Assembly (NCBI GenBank): GCA_003215555.1
Contig: QCKE01000003.1
Span: forward strand, 88,712-152,711
Direction of reading: 5' to 3'
Origin: Prochlorococcus sp. AG-409-K04
Lineage (GTDB): Bacteria; Cyanobacteriota; Cyanobacteriia; PCC-6307; Cyanobiaceae
Length of the DNA stretch: 64,000 nt
Program-made: the position numbers and the translations under genes
Shown here: positions 1-10,531 of the stretch, piece by piece
Layout of the letters: each line of letters begins with the position of its first letter
Numbering within the stretch: position 1 is the stretch's first letter
The notes under the pieces: generated by a model
What the model was told of the DNA's origin: nothing
Database searches by the model: none
The model's input: only the letters and a program-made list of their open reading frames with translations

Positions 1-1791
1 GTGACGCAAAAGAAAATTCATGTGGCACCATTATCTCCAATCCCTACTTATAGGCTGAAAATCACTTTTTCTGCTCTTTGTTTGATACTCTTTGCATTAA
101 TGGGAAGGGTTGCATACTTGCAATTGATTCAGGGTTTTGTTCTGGAAACTCGTGCACGTGATAATCAGACTAAAAAGGTTGAACCTATTGGCAAACGACG
201 ATCTATAGTCGACCGTCGAGGTAGGCTTCTTGCTTTTGATGAAAAAAGATATAGGCTTTATGTTGATCCTGGAAGATTTAAATTTCCAGGTGATAAGAAA
301 GGTCTATTCAGAAAGCCAGAAGAAGTGGCGGATAAATTGCATGGCTTATTACCTATTTCTAAAGGAAGTCTCATTCAGTCTTTTTATCAACAACAACCTG
401 GTGTAAGTGTAAAGTTGATGGAAGATGTTAAGTCTGAAACTGCAACAAAAATTCGAGAGCTTCGTATTGATGGGATCGATCTTGAACCATATCCACAAAG
501 AGTTTATCCACAAGAAGATTTATTTTCCAATCTTTTGGGATTTTTAGATTATGATCGAGTCCCTCAGGCTGGACTTGAATTAAGCTTTGATCAACAGCTT
601 TCTTTTAAAGAAAAAACTAGAAGCTATAGATTTGGAAGAGATGGAACACCTTTGCCCAACGACATAGAATCTGGTGTATTTGCGGTAGATAATGCTCAGT
701 TAAATTTGACTCTTGATGCGAGACTTCAAGAAATTGCTCTCAATGCCTTAAAAGAACAGTTGCGTGAATGGAAAGCTAAGAAAGGAGTCGCTATTGTTAT
801 GAATGTCGAAAATGGTGAGTTACTAGCTTTAGCATCGGCACCAACTTATGACCCTAATCGATATTGGCGATATCCTGCTTCCTTTTATAAAGAGTGGTCT
901 GTGCAAGAACTTTTTGAACCTGGATCAACTTTTAAGCCTATAAATCTTGCTCTGGCTCTTCAAGAAAAAGTGATAGAAGTTGATGGAAATGTTTATGATT
1001 CTGGTGTGGTTAATGTAGGGGGGTGGCCTTTAACTAACTGGAACAAAGAACCGAATGGCCTATTGAATTATGCTGAAGTCCTTCAGGTGTCAAGTAATGT
1101 AGCCATGGTTAATATAATGAAAAAACTTAGTCCATCAAAACATTGGGATTGGTTAAATAAATTAGGACTTGATCAGACATTAGATACGGATTTACCGGGT
1201 TTTGTCCCTGGGTCTATAAAAGAAAAGGAAATTTTTGTTAAACAACCTATCCATCAAGCAGTTGCTTCTTATGGTCAAGGGTTCTCGCTGACACCTTTAA
1301 AATTAGCTCAATTACATGCTCTTATTGCTAATGGTGGAAAATTAGTTCATCCACATATTAAAAAGAATTGGGCAAATGAACTTCGGGTTCCTAAAAATAA
1401 GCAGGAAAAAAACTTATTTAGTCCAGAAGTCACAAAAACTGTTCTTGCTTGGATGGAGTCAGTTGTAGAGGAAGGCAGTGGAAAAGGTGTAAAAATTTCA
1501 AATTATAGGATAGGAGGCAAAACTGGTACTGCTGATCAAACTGAGGATGGAAAGAATTACAACTCTAAAATCTGTAGCTTTGTAGCCATTCTGCCAATAG
1601 AAAAACCTAAATATGTTGTTTTAGTTGCGATTAATGGACCTAAAAAATCTTATGCCTATGGGTCTACTGTGGCAGTTCCTGTGGCAAAGAAAATAATAGA
1701 AAGTCTAATTGTTATCGAGAAACTCCAGCCTCTCAATCAAGAAACTAATTTTTCTTTAGAAAAGCCTAAGACTGTCGGAAACAGTACATAA
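1..1791 (+). CDS. ftsI: Penicillin-binding protein, FtsI/PBP2 class (septal peptidoglycan transpeptidase)
   Basis: Inner-membrane D,D-transpeptidase that crosslinks septal peptidoglycan in the divisome. A membrane anchor lies at about residues 20-43, followed by the PBP dimerisation domain and the transpeptidase domain. All three active-site motifs are present: S309-T-F-K312 with the nucleophilic serine, S364-S-N366, and K507-T-G509. The reading frame starts with GTG at the first base of the window. The N-terminus looks nearly complete for the family (596 aa), but an upstream start outside the window cannot be excluded. The stop is followed after 55 bp by tal on the same strand. Confidence 0.93.
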   Translation: MTQKKIHVAPLSPIPTYRLKITFSALCLILFALMGRVAYLQLIQGFVLETRARDNQTKKVEPIGKRRSIVDRRGRLLAFDEKRYRLYVDPGRFKFPGDKKGLFRKPEEVADKLHGLLPISKGSLIQSFYQQQPGVSVKLMEDVKSETATKIRELRIDGIDLEPYPQRVYPQEDLFSNLLGFLDYDRVPQAGLELSFDQQLSFKEKTRSYRFGRDGTPLPNDIESGVFAVDNAQLNLTLDARLQEIALNALKEQLREWKAKKGVAIVMNVENGELLALASAPTYDPNRYWRYPASFYKEWSVQELFEPGSTFKPINLALALQEKVIEVDGNVYDSGVVNVGGWPLTNWNKEPNGLLNYAEVLQVSSNVAMVNIMKKLSPSKHWDWLNKLGLDQTLDTDLPGFVPGSIKEKEIFVKQPIHQAVASYGQGFSLTPLKLAQLHALIANGGKLVHPHIKKNWANELRVPKNKQEKNLFSPEVTKTVLAWMESVVEEGSGKGVKISNYRIGGKTGTADQTEDGKNYNSKICSFVAILPIEKPKYVVLVAINGPKKSYAYGSTVAVPVAKKIIESLIVIEKLQPLNQETNFSLEKPKTVGNST

Positions 1792-1846
1792 GGATGAAAT
1801 CAGCAAGAAATACCGCTAGCTTAAAAGAAAGAGAACTGATGAAGTT

Positions 1847-2851
1847 ATGACCAGCCTTCTTGAGCAACTTTCAGAAATGACAGTTGTAGTTGCTGATACA
1901 GGTGATCTGGATGCTATTAGGAGCTTTCAACCTAGAGATGCTACTACTAACCCTTCGTTAATTCTTGCAGCAGCGAAAAATCCTGTTTATCAAAATCTAA
2001 TTGATAAATCATTGCATTTAGCTCGAAAATCTAAGGGATCATTTGCTTCAATTGAGGAGGTTGTAGCTGAGGCTTTAGATGAAATATGTGTTGTTTTTGG
2101 TAACGAAATTCTTCAAATTATTCCAGGTAGAGTCTCAACTGAAGTTGACGCTAGACTTAGCTTTGATACTCATGCGACTATTGAGAAAGCAAGAAAAATC
2201 ATAGCCCTCTATAATCAATTTGGTATATCAAAAGATAGGATTTTAATTAAAATCGCATCTACTTGGGAAGGGATTAAAGCTGCCGAGACTCTTGAAAAGG
2301 AAGGTATTCATTGTAATCTTACACTTCTATTTGGATTTTCACAGGCTGCAGCCTGTGCAGATGCAGGAGTAACACTTATTTCTCCTTTTGTTGGACGTAT
2401 TCTTGATTGGCATAAGGCGAATACTGGAAAAGATTATTATCCTGGTTATGAAGATCCTGGTGTTATTTCAGTAACTCAGATTTTTAATTATTACAAGTTT
2501 TATAACTATAAGACCGAGGTGATGGGAGCAAGTTTTAGAAATATTGAAGAGATTATTGAATTAGCTGGCTGTGATTTGCTAACAATATCGCCAAAATTGT
2601 TAGATCAATTAGGGAATACAGAGGGAAGTCTTCATAGAAAACTAGATGTTTCAAATATATCGGCTCATCAAGATAAAATTACGCTTGATGAAAGCGAATT
2701 TAGAAAGATGCTTATAGCAGATCGAATGGCTGATGAAAAACTGAAAGAAGGAATTATTAATTTTAGTAAGGCAATTGAAGAATTGGAATTGCAACTTAAA
2801 GATAGACTCACTTCTATTGAGAATCCTGCAAAAGTGGCTTTAAGTGCTTAA
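1847..2851 (+). CDS. tal: Transaldolase
   Basis: Transfers a dihydroxyacetone unit between sedoheptulose-7-phosphate and glyceraldehyde-3-phosphate in the pentose phosphate pathway. In Prochlorococcus this matters for oxidising stored carbon at night. The 334 aa length matches the TalB-type family. The Schiff-base lysine is K135 in [12 protein letters not shown], and the N-terminal DATTNPSL motif is present. It follows ftsI in the same direction and converges with the flavoprotein gene that ends at 2869, leaving only about 17 bp between stops. Confidence 0.95.
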   Translation: MTSLLEQLSEMTVVVADTGDLDAIRSFQPRDATTNPSLILAAAKNPVYQNLIDKSLHLARKSKGSFASIEEVVAEALDEICVVFGNEILQIIPGRVSTEVDARLSFDTHATIEKARKIIALYNQFGISKDRILIKIASTWEGIKAAETLEKEGIHCNLTLLFGFSQAAACADAGVTLISPFVGRILDWHKANTGKDYYPGYEDPGVISVTQIFNYYKFYNYKTEVMGASFRNIEEIIELAGCDLLTISPKLLDQLGNTEGSLHRKLDVSNISAHQDKITLDESEFRKMLIADRMADEKLKEGIINFSKAIEELELQLKDRLTSIENPAKVALSA

Positions 2852-2868
2852 ATAATTTTTTAAAATAT

Positions 2869-4002
2869 TTAATTTGATCTTTGCAAAAGTAATCTTTTAA
2901 TTACTCTTTGTGCAATATCTTCATAACCCATCTTGCCTGACAAGATTTGAGCAATTCTTTTAGGTGCGGTTGGTCTTTTGATCCCAAGTTGGTACCCAAT
3001 TTTAGGAAATCTATAGAACACTTGTGAAATTCTTCTTCCCCATGCCATTGAGTTTCCCCATTTTGTTTTCATTGCTTTTGTATAGCCACTTAGGTCTTTG
3101 GAATGCCCCTGCAACCAACTGTTGATGTGTATTGCAGCCTCACACCCGCTCATAATTGAAGGTCTTAATCCTTCTGCTAGAAATGGATCACAAAGAGATG
3201 CAGCATCTCCAACTACAACCATTTGATCAGTATGAAGTTGACTATGTCCATTCCAAACTCTGAGATTTGAGTTTTTTCTTGCACCTGCTTCTTGTGAAAA
3301 GCCAAGACTTGGTAGTAGCTGATTGAGTACTTCTTTGCTTTCTACAGCATGATCACCAATAAATGTTCCTACACCAACTGATACAGAATTTTGCATAGGA
3401 AAGGCCCATGCAAAACCATGATGAACTAACCCAAAATCGAATATTGAAGTGCCTTCTTCAAGTAAACCCCTGCCTTCTAACCTTACCGAAGTTGTGGATG
3501 CATAATGGAGATTTTTAGGACCTAGACCAAATTCATTTGGCCAAGAAGAGTTAGATCCATCTGCAATGACTACACATCTTGCCTGTATCGCTCGTGTGTC
3601 TTTCGCAGTTATAACCCATTTTGTTTTCCTTTTTACAATTTGTTTTACCTCAAATGAGGTTAGAAAATCTGCACCTTGTTCTTTTGCTTTGATTGATATG
3701 AATTTATCTAGCTTTTCTCGCTTTACTATCCAAAAGGGCGAACTTGATGAAAGGTCTGCATTAACTTGATCAGATAAACACCAAGTAAATTTGACTTTTT
3801 TAATTATTTCATCAACGACTGGTTCCAACGAAAATGGAAACAAGTGTTGTACGGATGCAGCCATGCCACCACTACATGGCTTGACAATAAAATCAGAGTT
3901 TTTTTCAACGAGAATTACCTTTACTCCTTCTTTGGCAAGATGGAAAGCTGTTGATGCTCCAGCAGCTCCAGCACCTATTATTGCTACATCAAAAGAATTC
4001 AC
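2869..4002 (-). CDS. FAD-dependent oxidoreductase, geranylgeranyl reductase family
   Basis: A 377-aa flavoprotein with an N-terminal dinucleotide-binding motif (GAGAAGAST, about residues 11-19) and the later [15 protein letters not shown] motif that contacts FAD ribityl/phosphate. Family architecture resembles geranylgeranyl reductase (ChlP)-type enzymes, which saturate isoprenoid chains, but it is not obviously ChlP itself. The substrate cannot be read from sequence. Its ATG overlaps the frr stop by 4 bp, so it is translationally coupled to ribosome recycling factor in a pyrH-frr-oxidoreductase group. Confidence 0.75.
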   Translation of the reverse strand: MNSFDVAIIGAGAAGASTAFHLAKEGVKVILVEKNSDFIVKPCSGGMAASVQHLFPFSLEPVVDEIIKKVKFTWCLSDQVNADLSSSSPFWIVKREKLDKFISIKAKEQGADFLTSFEVKQIVKRKTKWVITAKDTRAIQARCVVIADGSNSSWPNEFGLGPKNLHYASTTSVRLEGRGLLEEGTSIFDFGLVHHGFAWAFPMQNSVSVGVGTFIGDHAVESKEVLNQLLPSLGFSQEAGARKNSNLRVWNGHSQLHTDQMVVVGDAASLCDPFLAEGLRPSIMSGCEAAIHINSWLQGHSKDLSGYTKAMKTKWGNSMAWGRRISQVFYRFPKIGYQLGIKRPTAPKRIAQILSGKMGYEDIAQRVIKRLLLQRSN

Positions 4003-4547
4003 ACTGTGAGGATCTCTTTTTCTTTCTTAGATAGATTTTTTTCTATTTCATTAATATATTTGTCAGTTATTTTTTGAATGGAATCTTGTTGGTCTCTACT
4101 TTGATCTTCTGATAATTCACCTTCTTTTTCTGCCAACTTAACCTTCTCTATTGCATCTCTTCTAATATTTCTAAGAGCAACTTTAGATTCTTCGGCATAT
4201 TTCGACGCTAACTTGCAAAATTCTTTTCTTCTTTCTTCTGTTAAAGGAGGTATATTTATACGGATTATTTTGCCATCGTTATTGGGGGTGAAACCAAGAT
4301 CACTAATTGATATCGCTTTTTCTATTAAACTTATTGAACTTAAATCAAAAGGCTGAATTGCAATAGTTTGAGAGTCAGGTGTGGAAATTGTCGCCAATGA
4401 TTTCAATGGTGTGTCTGAGCCATAATATTCAACGGTCAAACGATCTAATAAGGATGTGTTGGCTCGACCAGTTCTTATTGTATTGAAGTTGCGTTGAGAA
4501 GCCTCTACTGACTTTTGCATGTTTAATTCAACTTCTTTTTTAGACAT
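3999..4547 (-). CDS. frr: Ribosome recycling factor
   Basis: Splits post-termination ribosomes together with EF-G. The 182-aa product has the full family length, with the N-terminal segment ending in [17 protein letters not shown] and the conserved [10 protein letters not shown] segment in the long three-helix bundle. The gene lies 51 bp downstream of pyrH on the minus strand and overlaps the next gene by 4 bp. The pyrH-frr pairing is widely conserved in bacteria. Confidence 0.97.
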   Translation of the reverse strand: MSKKEVELNMQKSVEASQRNFNTIRTGRANTSLLDRLTVEYYGSDTPLKSLATISTPDSQTIAIQPFDLSSISLIEKAISISDLGFTPNNDGKIIRINIPPLTEERRKEFCKLASKYAEESKVALRNIRRDAIEKVKLAEKEGELSEDQSRDQQDSIQKITDKYINEIEKNLSKKEKEILTV

Positions 4548-4598
4548 TAGTGTTTTACAAGTGAGGTAAAGAAGAAAAAAATATTTTTACAGACTAGG

Positions 4599-5312
4599 TT
4601 AGCCTGAATTAGTAATACGAGAGCCTATATTCTCTCCTGCGACTGCTTTGTTAATATTGCCAGGTTCGAAAATATTAAATACAACTATAGGTATATTGTT
4701 ATCTTTGCACAGTGCAATAGCTGTACTATCCATCACTGCAATTTCTCGACTAAGTACATCTTGAAAAGATAATGAATCATATTTAGTTGCGTCATCATGC
4801 TTGATGGGGTCTTTGCTATATACACCATCTACTTTTGTAGCTTTGAAAATCACATCAGCATTTATTTCAGCGGCTCGCAAAGCTGATGTAGTGTCTGTAG
4901 TAAAGAAAGGGTTACCACAGCCTCCACCAAATACAACTACTCTTCCTTTCTCAAGGTGTCTAATTGCTCTCCTTCGGATATATGGTTCAGCTATTTGTTG
5001 CATTTCAATAGCTGTTTGTACTCGAGTTGGAACACCTTCTCTTTCCAGGCCATCTTGAAGTGTAATTGCATTCATTACTGTGGCAAGCATGCCAACATAG
5101 TCTGCTGTAGCTCTATCCATTCCAGCAGAAGAACCTTTTAATCCTCTAAAAATATTTCCGCCTCCAACAACAATTGCTAGTTGTGTTCCATCTTTTACTA
5201 CTTTTGATACATCCTTGGCAATTGCTTGGACTATTTCAGGATCAATTCCATATGGTTTGCTTCCCATCAGGGCCTCACCACTAAGTTTCAAGAGGACACG
5301 TGAGTAAGCCAT
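4599..5312 (-). CDS. pyrH: UMP kinase
   Basis: Phosphorylates UMP to UDP using ATP, in pyrimidine nucleotide synthesis. The 237-aa product is a typical hexameric bacterial PyrH of the amino-acid kinase fold. Visible motifs are KLSGEALMG at the N-terminus, the glycine-rich [10 protein letters not shown], and the nucleotide-binding [15 protein letters not shown] segment. It heads the pyrH-frr-flavoprotein group. The 182 bp before cobO ends contains no evident gene. Confidence 0.97.
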   Translation of the reverse strand: MAYSRVLLKLSGEALMGSKPYGIDPEIVQAIAKDVSKVVKDGTQLAIVVGGGNIFRGLKGSSAGMDRATADYVGMLATVMNAITLQDGLEREGVPTRVQTAIEMQQIAEPYIRRRAIRHLEKGRVVVFGGGCGNPFFTTDTTSALRAAEINADVIFKATKVDGVYSKDPIKHDDATKYDSLSFQDVLSREIAVMDSTAIALCKDNNIPIVVFNIFEPGNINKAVAGENIGSRITNSG

Positions 5313-5494
5313 TAATTATCAATATCTTAATGACAGTAGCAAGAGATCTTTGCTTCGCCTGATGTTTATTTCGATTTACTCGTGAGAACTAACATTTTCT
5401 TTGAGAGATGATCCTCAATAAAGCTTTTTGAACTTTAGAGGGAAAATTATAAAAATTCTTTGCTTGTAAAACTCTTATCTTTATTAATGAAAAA

Positions 5495-6187
5495 TTAAAA
5501 TTCAATCCCTTTTTGGGCTTTAACGCCTTTTTCTCTAAAAGGATGCTTAATTAAATTCATATCTGTAACCAGATCGGCTATTTCAATAAGATCTTTATGA
5601 GCACTTCTGCCTGTTAAGACAACATGAGTTAATGGGGGACGATTTCTGATTTGATTTAGTACTTCATTTAAAGAAATATACCCTAACTTGATTGCTATAT
5701 TTATTTCATCAAGAATGACCAATTTATAACTTGAATTGACAAGATATAAAACAGATTTTTTCCAAGCTTTGTTTGTGATTTCTTGGTCTTTGTTTCTGTC
5801 TTGGGTTTCCCAAGTAAAACCTTCGCCAAAGGAATGCCACTTTAGTTTCTCTCCATAAGCTTTTAAAGCTTTATATTCTCCAGGCTCCCAGCCTCCTTTG
5901 ATGAATTGTATTATTGCGACATTATCTTCATGCCCCAAGGTTCTTAAAGCCATTCCTAATGCTGCTGTGGTTTTACCTTTCCCTTGACCCGTAAAAACAA
6001 TTATTAAGCCTTTTTCTCGATTTCTTTCTTCTACTCGTTTCATTTGTATTTCCTTCCTTCGCTGCATTCTTAGTTGATAACTTTCTTCATTTTTTACGTT
6101 GGTAGAAAAACCTCCTATTCCTAAGTCCTTTGATTCTTGATCAAGGGCTTCCAACGATGCTTCATTCTCATGTGAATTTTTGCTCAT
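5495..6187 (-). CDS. cobO: Cob(I)alamin adenosyltransferase (BtuR/CobO type)
   Basis: Transfers the adenosyl group of ATP to cob(I)alamin or corrinoid precursors, making the coenzyme form of B12 or its pseudo-B12 analogue. The P-loop is G67QGKGKTT, followed by AALGMALRTLG, and the C-terminal half keeps the LVILDEINIAI strand. The 230-aa length includes a charged N-terminal extension of about 60 residues. It lies 37 bp downstream of the recombinase gene on the same strand. Picocyanobacteria make pseudocobalamin de novo, so the role fits. Confidence 0.92.
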   Translation of the reverse strand: MSKNSHENEASLEALDQESKDLGIGGFSTNVKNEESYQLRMQRRKEIQMKRVEERNREKGLIIVFTGQGKGKTTAALGMALRTLGHEDNVAIIQFIKGGWEPGEYKALKAYGEKLKWHSFGEGFTWETQDRNKDQEITNKAWKKSVLYLVNSSYKLVILDEINIAIKLGYISLNEVLNQIRNRPPLTHVVLTGRSAHKDLIEIADLVTDMNLIKHPFREKGVKAQKGIEF

Positions 6188-6224
6188 GATTCTTTTTTAG
6201 ATAATTTATTTATAAGGTATAAAA

Positions 6225-7388
6225 TCATTTTTGCCTTAGGGCGTTATCAACTGCTCTTTGTTGATCTCTTCTAGTAATCCAGTGATGATAAGTTTTTGTA
6301 TGGATTGCAACTGAATGGCCCATCATTCTAGCTGAGATTGTATCTGGCAAACCAATATGTATAGTTCTTACTGCCCATGCATGTCTTAGGTCATAAGGCG
6401 TAATGTTAAGTTTATATCTTTTAAATTGCTCAGAAACCCTGCGACCTATTTTTTGAAGAGTTGTTGTATCTAAGTCGGTATTTATATCAGGTAAAGAACT
6501 TAAACCAGAGGCGAATTTATTTAAATTAAACTTATCAACCCACTCTGGGTGAAATGGCCAAACTTGATGTTCGCCAGTTTTTGTATTAGGGAAGATTCTG
6601 AGTATTTTATCAGCATCTTTTTTTAGGCATGAAAGATCGCAAAAAAATACCTCATGATTCCTTAAACCATAAGTAGCCATTAGACCATATACAAATTTCC
6701 ATTGAGGATTTGGAATCAATTCAAAAGTATCTTCAATATATTTATCTGTGGGTAATTCTCTGAATTTTGCTTTGTGAATTCCATATCCATAGGCCATATT
6801 CTTCCAATCTTCAGGTAAATCCAAATTATTTTGTTTTGCTAAAGCCTTAAGTGATGTACCGCATTGCTGTCTGCTTCTACTATTCTTTGAATAACTTGAC
6901 AATGTTTCCACTAGCAAATCCTTACTTAATCGAGAATTTTGTTTTTCTGCAATCAATTGAAGTCTACGGAAATAAGGAAGATAAGCCGACTCCCAATTGG
7001 TTTTACTGCCAGCTTTTGATAGGGCTCCTGAAGATTCTCTGAAAAAATAAGATTTAAAATCTTTAATGACTTCTTCTATATCATTTTGCTCCTTTTTTGA
7101 AGGCTTGTTGGATTTTTTATTCGACCAGTTCTTCCATTGAAATTGTTTGTGCTCAATTTGCAAGTGAAGGAAATGAAGAGTTTTTTCAGCTTGTTTGAGT
7201 CCTTCGATATTGGTTTCTAATCCTAAACTTATTCTTTGGTTTGTGGTTTGATGTGGATGTTTTTGACAGGGTAAGGGGCCTCTTAAGCTAAGACGATTGC
7301 CACGTCTTTCTATTTTGAGTTTTATGCCTTTATTGGCAAGCTTTTTGTTGATATTTAAAAGTTCACTTTGAAAGTTCATTGGTTTCAT
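6225..7388 (-). CDS. Solitary tyrosine recombinase / phage-integrase-family protein
   Basis: A 387-aa protein with a C-terminal tyrosine-recombinase domain. Likely catalytic residues are R233 (GLRNHE), K270 (NTKTGEH), R335 (YDLRHAW), H358 (MMGHSV) and nucleophile Y367 (KTYHHW). The box-II His of HxxR is replaced by Y332, which occurs in some members. The N-terminal about 190 residues look like an arm/core-binding region. No phage genes, tRNA, or direct-repeat attachment site are seen nearby, so this looks like a resident chromosomal recombinase rather than part of a prophage. The substrate is unknown. A second Met at residue 4 is an alternative start. Confidence 0.85.
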   Translation of the reverse strand: MKPMNFQSELLNINKKLANKGIKLKIERRGNRLSLRGPLPCQKHPHQTTNQRISLGLETNIEGLKQAEKTLHFLHLQIEHKQFQWKNWSNKKSNKPSKKEQNDIEEVIKDFKSYFFRESSGALSKAGSKTNWESAYLPYFRRLQLIAEKQNSRLSKDLLVETLSSYSKNSRSRQQCGTSLKALAKQNNLDLPEDWKNMAYGYGIHKAKFRELPTDKYIEDTFELIPNPQWKFVYGLMATYGLRNHEVFFCDLSCLKKDADKILRIFPNTKTGEHQVWPFHPEWVDKFNLNKFASGLSSLPDINTDLDTTTLQKIGRRVSEQFKRYKLNITPYDLRHAWAVRTIHIGLPDTISARMMGHSVAIHTKTYHHWITRRDQQRAVDNALRQK

Positions 7389-7451
7389 TGGTTACAGTTA
7401 GATTGACGTTATTAAGCGTTAAACTCAACCCCTTATTAGGAGTTTTTCTTA

Positions 7452-8627
7452 ATGTCTCGTGTTGGCGTCCTTTTGATGAATCTTGGAGGCCCTGAGAGGA
7501 TTAAAGATGTTGGACCATTTTTATATAATCTTTTTTCAGATCCAGAAATTATTCGATTGCCTATTCCGATCTTTCAAAAGCCTTTGGCATGGTTTATAAG
7601 TACTATTAGGAGTTCTAAGTCTCAAAAAGCTTATGAAGCTATTGGTGGTGGTTCCCCTTTAAGAAGAATAACTGAACAGCAGGCGAGAGAGTTGCAAAGT
7701 GAATTGCGTACAAGAGGAATAGATGCAACTAGTTATGTTGCTATGAGATATTGGCATCCATTTACTGAGTCTGCCGTAGAAGATTTGAAAGCAGACAATA
7801 TTGATGAAGTCGTTGTTTTGCCTCTATACCCACATTTTTCAATTAGTACTAGTGGTTCAAGTTTCAGAGAGTTGCGACGTTTGATTGAAAAGGATGATGC
7901 TTTTCAAAAGATATCCATAAAGTGCATCAGAAGTTGGTTTGATAATGATGGATATGTTCAATCATTGGCAGGGTTAATAGAAGAAGAAATTAAAGCTTGT
8001 GTTTTACCTGAGAAAGCACATATTTGTTTTACTGCCCATGGTGTACCTAAAAGTTATGTTGAAGAGGCAGGTGACCCTTATCGAGATGAAATACAAAATT
8101 GTTCACTGTTAATTATTGATAAAGTTGAACGTTCATTGGGATTCAGTAACTCTTATACACTTTCATATCAAAGTCGGGTTGGGCCAGAGGAGTGGCTGCA
8201 GCCATATACCGAAGATGTTTTAGAAGAATTAGGGGGGAAAGGAGTAAAAGAATTAGTTGTTGTACCGATCAGCTTTGTTAGCGAGCATATAGAAACTTTG
8301 CAGGAAATTGATATTGAGTATAAAGATATTGCAATTGAAAATGGTATAGAAAATTTTCGCAGAGTTAAGGCTCTCGATACAAACCCTATTTTTATAAAAG
8401 GATTAGCTGATCTTGTCATAACTTGCCTTCAAAGTTCTGAAATAAGTCTTGATGTAGCTTCCAAACTTCCAGAAAAGGTTAAGCTTTACCCTCAAGAAAA
8501 ATGGCAATGGGGATGGAATAATAGTGCTGAAGTGTGGAATGGAAGAGTGGCTATGTTTGTCTTTGTTGTTTGTTTTTTGGAATTAGTTATTGGTAATGGA
8601 CCATTACATTACTTAGGTCTTTTATGA
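7452..8627 (+). CDS. hemH: Ferrochelatase with C-terminal chlorophyll-binding-like (CAB/HLIP) helix
   Basis: Inserts Fe2+ into protoporphyrin IX, the last step of heme synthesis. The catalytic domain covers about residues 1-325, with the conserved [18 protein letters not shown] segment and [13 protein letters not shown] linker then leads to a C-terminal membrane helix with the LHC-type ENGR-like signature ([13 protein letters not shown]), as in other cyanobacterial and plastid type-II ferrochelatases. This domain is thought to link heme output to chlorophyll status. An AGGAG ribosome site precedes the ATG. It is divergent from the recombinase gene. Confidence 0.97.
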   Translation: MSRVGVLLMNLGGPERIKDVGPFLYNLFSDPEIIRLPIPIFQKPLAWFISTIRSSKSQKAYEAIGGGSPLRRITEQQARELQSELRTRGIDATSYVAMRYWHPFTESAVEDLKADNIDEVVVLPLYPHFSISTSGSSFRELRRLIEKDDAFQKISIKCIRSWFDNDGYVQSLAGLIEEEIKACVLPEKAHICFTAHGVPKSYVEEAGDPYRDEIQNCSLLIIDKVERSLGFSNSYTLSYQSRVGPEEWLQPYTEDVLEELGGKGVKELVVVPISFVSEHIETLQEIDIEYKDIAIENGIENFRRVKALDTNPIFIKGLADLVITCLQSSEISLDVASKLPEKVKLYPQEKWQWGWNNSAEVWNGRVAMFVFVVCFLELVIGNGPLHYLGLL

Positions 8628-8765
8628 GAGTAAATTGTTTTTAAACTGCTAAATAAGCGTCCAACATAATTTGAAGAATTTAATCTTTTAATTCCATATA
8701 AGTTTTTTGTAGGCAAAATAACCATTGTGCATATAGCATTTATACAAAATTAGAGTTCCACAGCC

Positions 8766-10526
8766 GTGACCCTGTCGAATTTAACTTTAGGTCTAGGTGA
8801 ATCTGGTAAGGACGAGCAAATTGAAATGTTAGGGGCAGATGCCCTCATGGATTCGCTTAGAAGACATGGAGTCGATACAATTTTTGGCTATCCAGGAGGG
8901 GCTATTCTTCCTATTTATGATGCCGTTTATAAAGCGGAAGAAGCAGGATGGTTGAAACATATATTGGTTAGACATGAACAAGGCGGTTCTCATGCTGCAG
9001 ATGGGTATTCAAGGGCTACAGGTAGGGTTGGTGTTTGTTTTGGTACTTCTGGTCCAGGTGCAACAAATTTAGTTACAGGAATTGCTACAGCACAAATGGA
9101 TTCTGTCCCCTTAGTAGTTATCACTGGGCAAGTTCCTAGACCAGCTATAGGGACTGATGCTTTTCAAGAAACAGATATTTTTGGCATTACTCTTCCAATT
9201 GTTAAGCATTCTTGGGTAGTAAGAGATCCTTCGGAAATTGCTTCGGTTGTTGCACAGGCTTTTTTAATTGCTTCCTCCGGTCGTCCAGGACCTGTTCTGG
9301 TTGATATACCAAAAGATGTTGGTCAACAAGTTTTTAAATATAAACCAATTGAACCTGGTTCTATTGTCCCTGCAGGGTTTAAATTTCCTACTGTTGCTGA
9401 TTCAGCATCAATATTAGGTGCATTGGAATTAATAGAGAAAGCCGAACGACCTCTTCTTTATGTTGGTGGAGGTGTTATTGCGTCAAGTGCTCATGAAACC
9501 TTAGAGGCCCTTGCTAAGCGTTATCGATTACCAGTCACCACAACTTTAATGGGCAAAGGAGCTTTTGATGAACGAGATGCTCTATCTGTTGGGATGTTGG
9601 GAATGCACGGAACTGCTTATGCAAATTTTGCAGTAACTGAATGTGATTTATTAGTTGCTATAGGCGCAAGATTTGATGATAGAGTGACTGGCCGTTTGGA
9701 TTCCTTTGCTCCTAGAGCTAAAGTTGTTCATTTTGAAGTTGACCCAGCTGAAATTAATAAAAATAGAAAGGCGGATGTAGCTGTTTTAGGAGATCTAGCA
9801 ATAAGTTTGCAAAAAATGCTTGAGATTAGTCAAACAAGGAATGTTACACCGTGCACTCAGAAATGGCTGGAACAGATTGATGTATGGAAGACAACGTATC
9901 CTCTTTTAACTCCTCCAGAGGAAGGTGATATATATCCTCAGGAGGTATTGCTTGCATTGAGGGATTTAGCACCAGATGCATATATAACAACTGATGTTGG
10001 ACAACATCAAATGTGGTCTGCACAGTATTTAAGAAATGGTCCACGACAGTGGATCAGTAGTGCGGGATTGGGAACTATGGGTTTTGGTGTTCCTGCTGCA
10101 TTAGGAGTTCAAGTTGCACTCCCAGATCAAAAGGTTATTTGTGTTGCAGGTGATGCAAGTATTCTTATGAATATCCAAGAGTTAAGTACTATCTCACAAT
10201 ACCAATTGAATACCAAGATAATTATTATCAATAATCATTGGCAAGGAATGGTTCGGCAATGGCAGGAAAGTTTTTATGAAGAACGTTATTCAGCAACCAA
10301 TATGTTGAATGGTGAGCCAAACTTTGTTGCTTTAGCTAATTCCTTTGGAGTTTCAGGCTATTTGATTGATGACCGTAAGTTTTTGAAAACCAAGTTAAAA
10401 GAAGCTCTAGAAAAAGATGGCCCTGTTTTAGTTGACGTACATGTCAGACGAGACGAGAATTGTTATCCAATGGTCCCTCCTGGTAAAAGTAATGCTGAAA
10501 TGGTTGGATTACCTGAAAGTGTATAA
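8766..10526 (+). CDS. ilvB: Acetolactate synthase, large (catalytic) subunit
   Basis: ThDP- and FAD-dependent enzyme that condenses pyruvate with pyruvate or 2-ketobutyrate, the first common step to Val, Leu and Ile. It is full length at 586 aa. The catalytic glutamate is E71 in LVRHEQGGSHAADGY, and the ThDP motif is GDASILMNIQELSTI at about residues 463-477. The start is GTG (8766); the first about 20 residues are poorly conserved in the family, so a slightly later start is possible. The 138-bp upstream spacer has an AT-rich TTGTGC/TATACA promoter-like pair at about 8727-8752. No ilvN is present here. Confidence 0.96.
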   Translation: MTLSNLTLGLGESGKDEQIEMLGADALMDSLRRHGVDTIFGYPGGAILPIYDAVYKAEEAGWLKHILVRHEQGGSHAADGYSRATGRVGVCFGTSGPGATNLVTGIATAQMDSVPLVVITGQVPRPAIGTDAFQETDIFGITLPIVKHSWVVRDPSEIASVVAQAFLIASSGRPGPVLVDIPKDVGQQVFKYKPIEPGSIVPAGFKFPTVADSASILGALELIEKAERPLLYVGGGVIASSAHETLEALAKRYRLPVTTTLMGKGAFDERDALSVGMLGMHGTAYANFAVTECDLLVAIGARFDDRVTGRLDSFAPRAKVVHFEVDPAEINKNRKADVAVLGDLAISLQKMLEISQTRNVTPCTQKWLEQIDVWKTTYPLLTPPEEGDIYPQEVLLALRDLAPDAYITTDVGQHQMWSAQYLRNGPRQWISSAGLGTMGFGVPAALGVQVALPDQKVICVAGDASILMNIQELSTISQYQLNTKIIIINNHWQGMVRQWQESFYEERYSATNMLNGEPNFVALANSFGVSGYLIDDRKFLKTKLKEALEKDGPVLVDVHVRRDENCYPMVPPGKSNAEMVGLPESV

Positions 10527-10531
10527 CTACA

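Noticed and set aside
6225..7388. Prophage or genomic island marked by the integrase
   Set aside because: Neighbours are housekeeping genes (cobO, hemH), base composition is unchanged, and no attachment repeats or phage genes are present.
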